Shown here: in pieces, positions 15,027 through 16,425 of the stretch
Layout: the number at the start of each line of letters is the position of its first letter
Numbering within the stretch: the stretch's first letter is position 1
Assembly (NCBI GenBank): GCA_937965665.1
Contig: CALCJE010000156.1
Coordinates: forward strand, 1-16,425
DNA from: an uncultured Bacteroidales bacterium
GTDB lineage: Bacteria > Bacteroidota > Bacteroidia > Bacteroidales > UBA4417
Direction of reading: 5' to 3'
Length of the DNA stretch: 16,425 nucleotides
The notes under the pieces: model-generated
Seen by the model: only the letters and a program-made list of their open reading frames with translations
Database searches by the model: none
Told to the model about the DNA's origin: nothing
Program-made: the position numbers and the translations under genes

Positions 15027-16425
15027 ATGAATAAAAAAACCATCATAGTTTTGATACTACTTTCCGTAGTTGCATCAGCGAAAATTCATGCACAGGAAAC
15101 GTTGGCAGCAAATCAGGTTTACACCCTGCAACAGTGCGTCGAAACGGCTTTTAAAAACAACGTGGATGTAAAACAGGCCGAACTCCTGGCCGAATCGGCA
15201 AGATTAAACTACAACCTTTCAAAAGCCAGTATGCTTCCCGACCTGAACGCGAACATCACGCATTCTGCTTACAACGGGCGAAGCATAAACCCATACACCA
15301 ACACATACATCAACGAACAGAACAATGCCGCCTCGTATTCGCTTAGCAGCAATATAGTACTGTGGAATGGATGTAGCCTTCATAACTACATGAAACAAAA
15401 TGAATTGAATTATGAAGCCGGTAAAATGGATGCACAGAATGCCAGGGACAAAATTACCATCAACATCATTTTGAACTACCTCTTTGTGCTAAGCACACAG
15501 GAACAGCTTAATATTGCGCTGAACCAGGTGGAGGCCACCCGCAAAAAGGTCGACTTGCTCGAAATTAAAAACAGCCAGGGTGCCATTTCGCCGGCCGATC
15601 TGTATGATATGAAAGGACAACTGGCTACCGACGAACTTTCAGTGGTGAATACCAGGAACAGCCTCGAAAACGCAAAGCTTACCCTGTCGCAGCTCATGAA
15701 CATACCTTATTCTGAAGATATGAAACTGATCCCTGTTAACGACAGCAGCGTGGTACAATATGGATCTTCAATCAGCGAGGTGTACGAAAATGCGCTCAAC
15801 CACCTGGCAATGGTTAAATCAGCCGATCTGAAACTGGCCGGCGCCGCTAAAAATATAAAGGCCATAAAAGGACAACTGCTGCCAACCATTTACCTTTCGG
15901 GCGGTTTGTACACCAACTTTTCGAATACCGCCAATACCCAGGAGTTTGTGAGCACTGCCGATGTACCAACCGCTGATTATGTGATGGTGAATAATGCAAA
16001 AAGCCCCGTCATTACGCCTCAATCTACCTATAATTCAGTCCCGATTCCTTATGGAACACAGCTGAATAACAATTTCAACTCGGCCATAAGTGTCGGCGTA
16101 CAGATTCCACTGCTCAACGGTTTGCAGGTAAGGAATAAACTGAACCAGGCCAAAGTGGCTGAAAAACAATTGAGCATACAGGCAGAAAACACCCGCGTTC
16201 TGTTGCGCAAGGCTATTGAAGCCGATTTTGTGAATATGAATTCTGATTATACTTCGTACCAGATTATGCAGCGACAGGCTGCCGATTTCGAACAATCGTT
16301 CCGTGCTGCCGAAGTACGCTTCGCAAATGGTGCCATCTCGACCGTTGATTTTGTAATTGCACGCAACAACCTCGACAGGGTGCTGATCAACCTGGTATCC
16401 ATTAAATACAATTACCTGCTGCGCA
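15027..16425 (+). CDS. TolC-family outer-membrane efflux protein, 5' part
   Basis: The first 466 codons are in the window and the frame is open at the end, with the C-terminus missing. Residues 1-23 (MNKKTIIVLILLSVVASAKIHAQ) form a signal peptide with a likely cut near HAQ-E and no lipobox. The mature part starts with the TolC-typical YTLQQCVETAFKNN (32-45). The two structural repeats of TolC are visible: GAISPADLYDMKGQL (185-199) pairs with GAISTVDFVIARNNL (435-449), and LWNG (112-115) pairs with LLNG (362-365). Between strands of the second repeat lies a long Asn/Thr/Ser/Pro-rich loop (about 296-350), larger than its counterpart in repeat 1 (about 80-103). As a trimer it would form the outer-membrane channel and periplasmic tunnel that meets the adaptor encoded at the window start. 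The start at 15027 is chosen for the signal peptide. Confidence 0.95.
   Translation, partial: MNKKTIIVLILLSVVASAKIHAQETLAANQVYTLQQCVETAFKNNVDVKQAELLAESARLNYNLSKASMLPDLNANITHSAYNGRSINPYTNTYINEQNNAASYSLSSNIVLWNGCSLHNYMKQNELNYEAGKMDAQNARDKITINIILNYLFVLSTQEQLNIALNQVEATRKKVDLLEIKNSQGAISPADLYDMKGQLATDELSVVNTRNSLENAKLTLSQLMNIPYSEDMKLIPVNDSSVVQYGSSISEVYENALNHLAMVKSADLKLAGAAKNIKAIKGQLLPTIYLSGGLYTNFSNTANTQEFVSTADVPTADYVMVNNAKSPVITPQSTYNSVPIPYGTQLNNNFNSAISVGVQIPLLNGLQVRNKLNQAKVAEKQLSIQAENTRVLLRKAIEADFVNMNSDYTSYQIMQRQAADFEQSFRAAEVRFANGAISTVDFVIARNNLDRVLINLVSIKYNYLLR

Overview
The window reads as one continuous piece of a Bacteroidota (probably class Bacteroidia) chromosome. The evidence is: large stand-alone FtsX/MacB-type permeases that end in the phylum-typical NPVKSLRTE tail, no recognisable Shine-Dalgarno sequences before any of the ten genes, moderate GC content, and a Bacteroidota-style adaptor/ABC/TolC gene set. 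The genus cannot be named from the sequence.

All ten genes lie on the + strand with gaps of only 10 to 79 bases, so the region looks like one long operon cut at both ends. The order is: 3' part of a HlyD/MacA-type periplasmic adaptor (1-821); ABC ATPase 1 (893-1570); a small secreted or membrane-anchored protein of unknown function with four 25-26 residue repeats carrying an FxYLKF core (1650-2153); five consecutive full-length double-FtsX permeases, here called P1 to P5 (2204-4561, 4598-7021, 7059-9458, 9469-11859, 11871-14297); ABC ATPase 2 with two altered conserved positions (14334-14999); and the first 466 codons of a TolC-family outer-membrane protein (15027 to the window end).

Together these encode the parts of a MacAB-TolC-like tripartite, ATP-driven system. 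The ATPases act in the cytoplasm. The permeases sit in the inner membrane and have large periplasmic domains that would act as mechanotransmitters rather than as a channel. The adaptor bridges the periplasm and TolC forms the outer-membrane duct. The substrate is unknown. The unusual points are the number of permeases compared with the other components, the repeat protein placed between ATPase 1 and P1, the degenerate motifs in ATPase 2, the divergent second half of P4, and near-identical DNA at the 3' ends of P1, P2 and P5 that continues into their spacers, which points to duplication or gene conversion.

No RNA gene, insertion sequence, CRISPR array, convincing terminator or convincing promoter was seen. 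No gene-free stretch exceeds 80 bases.
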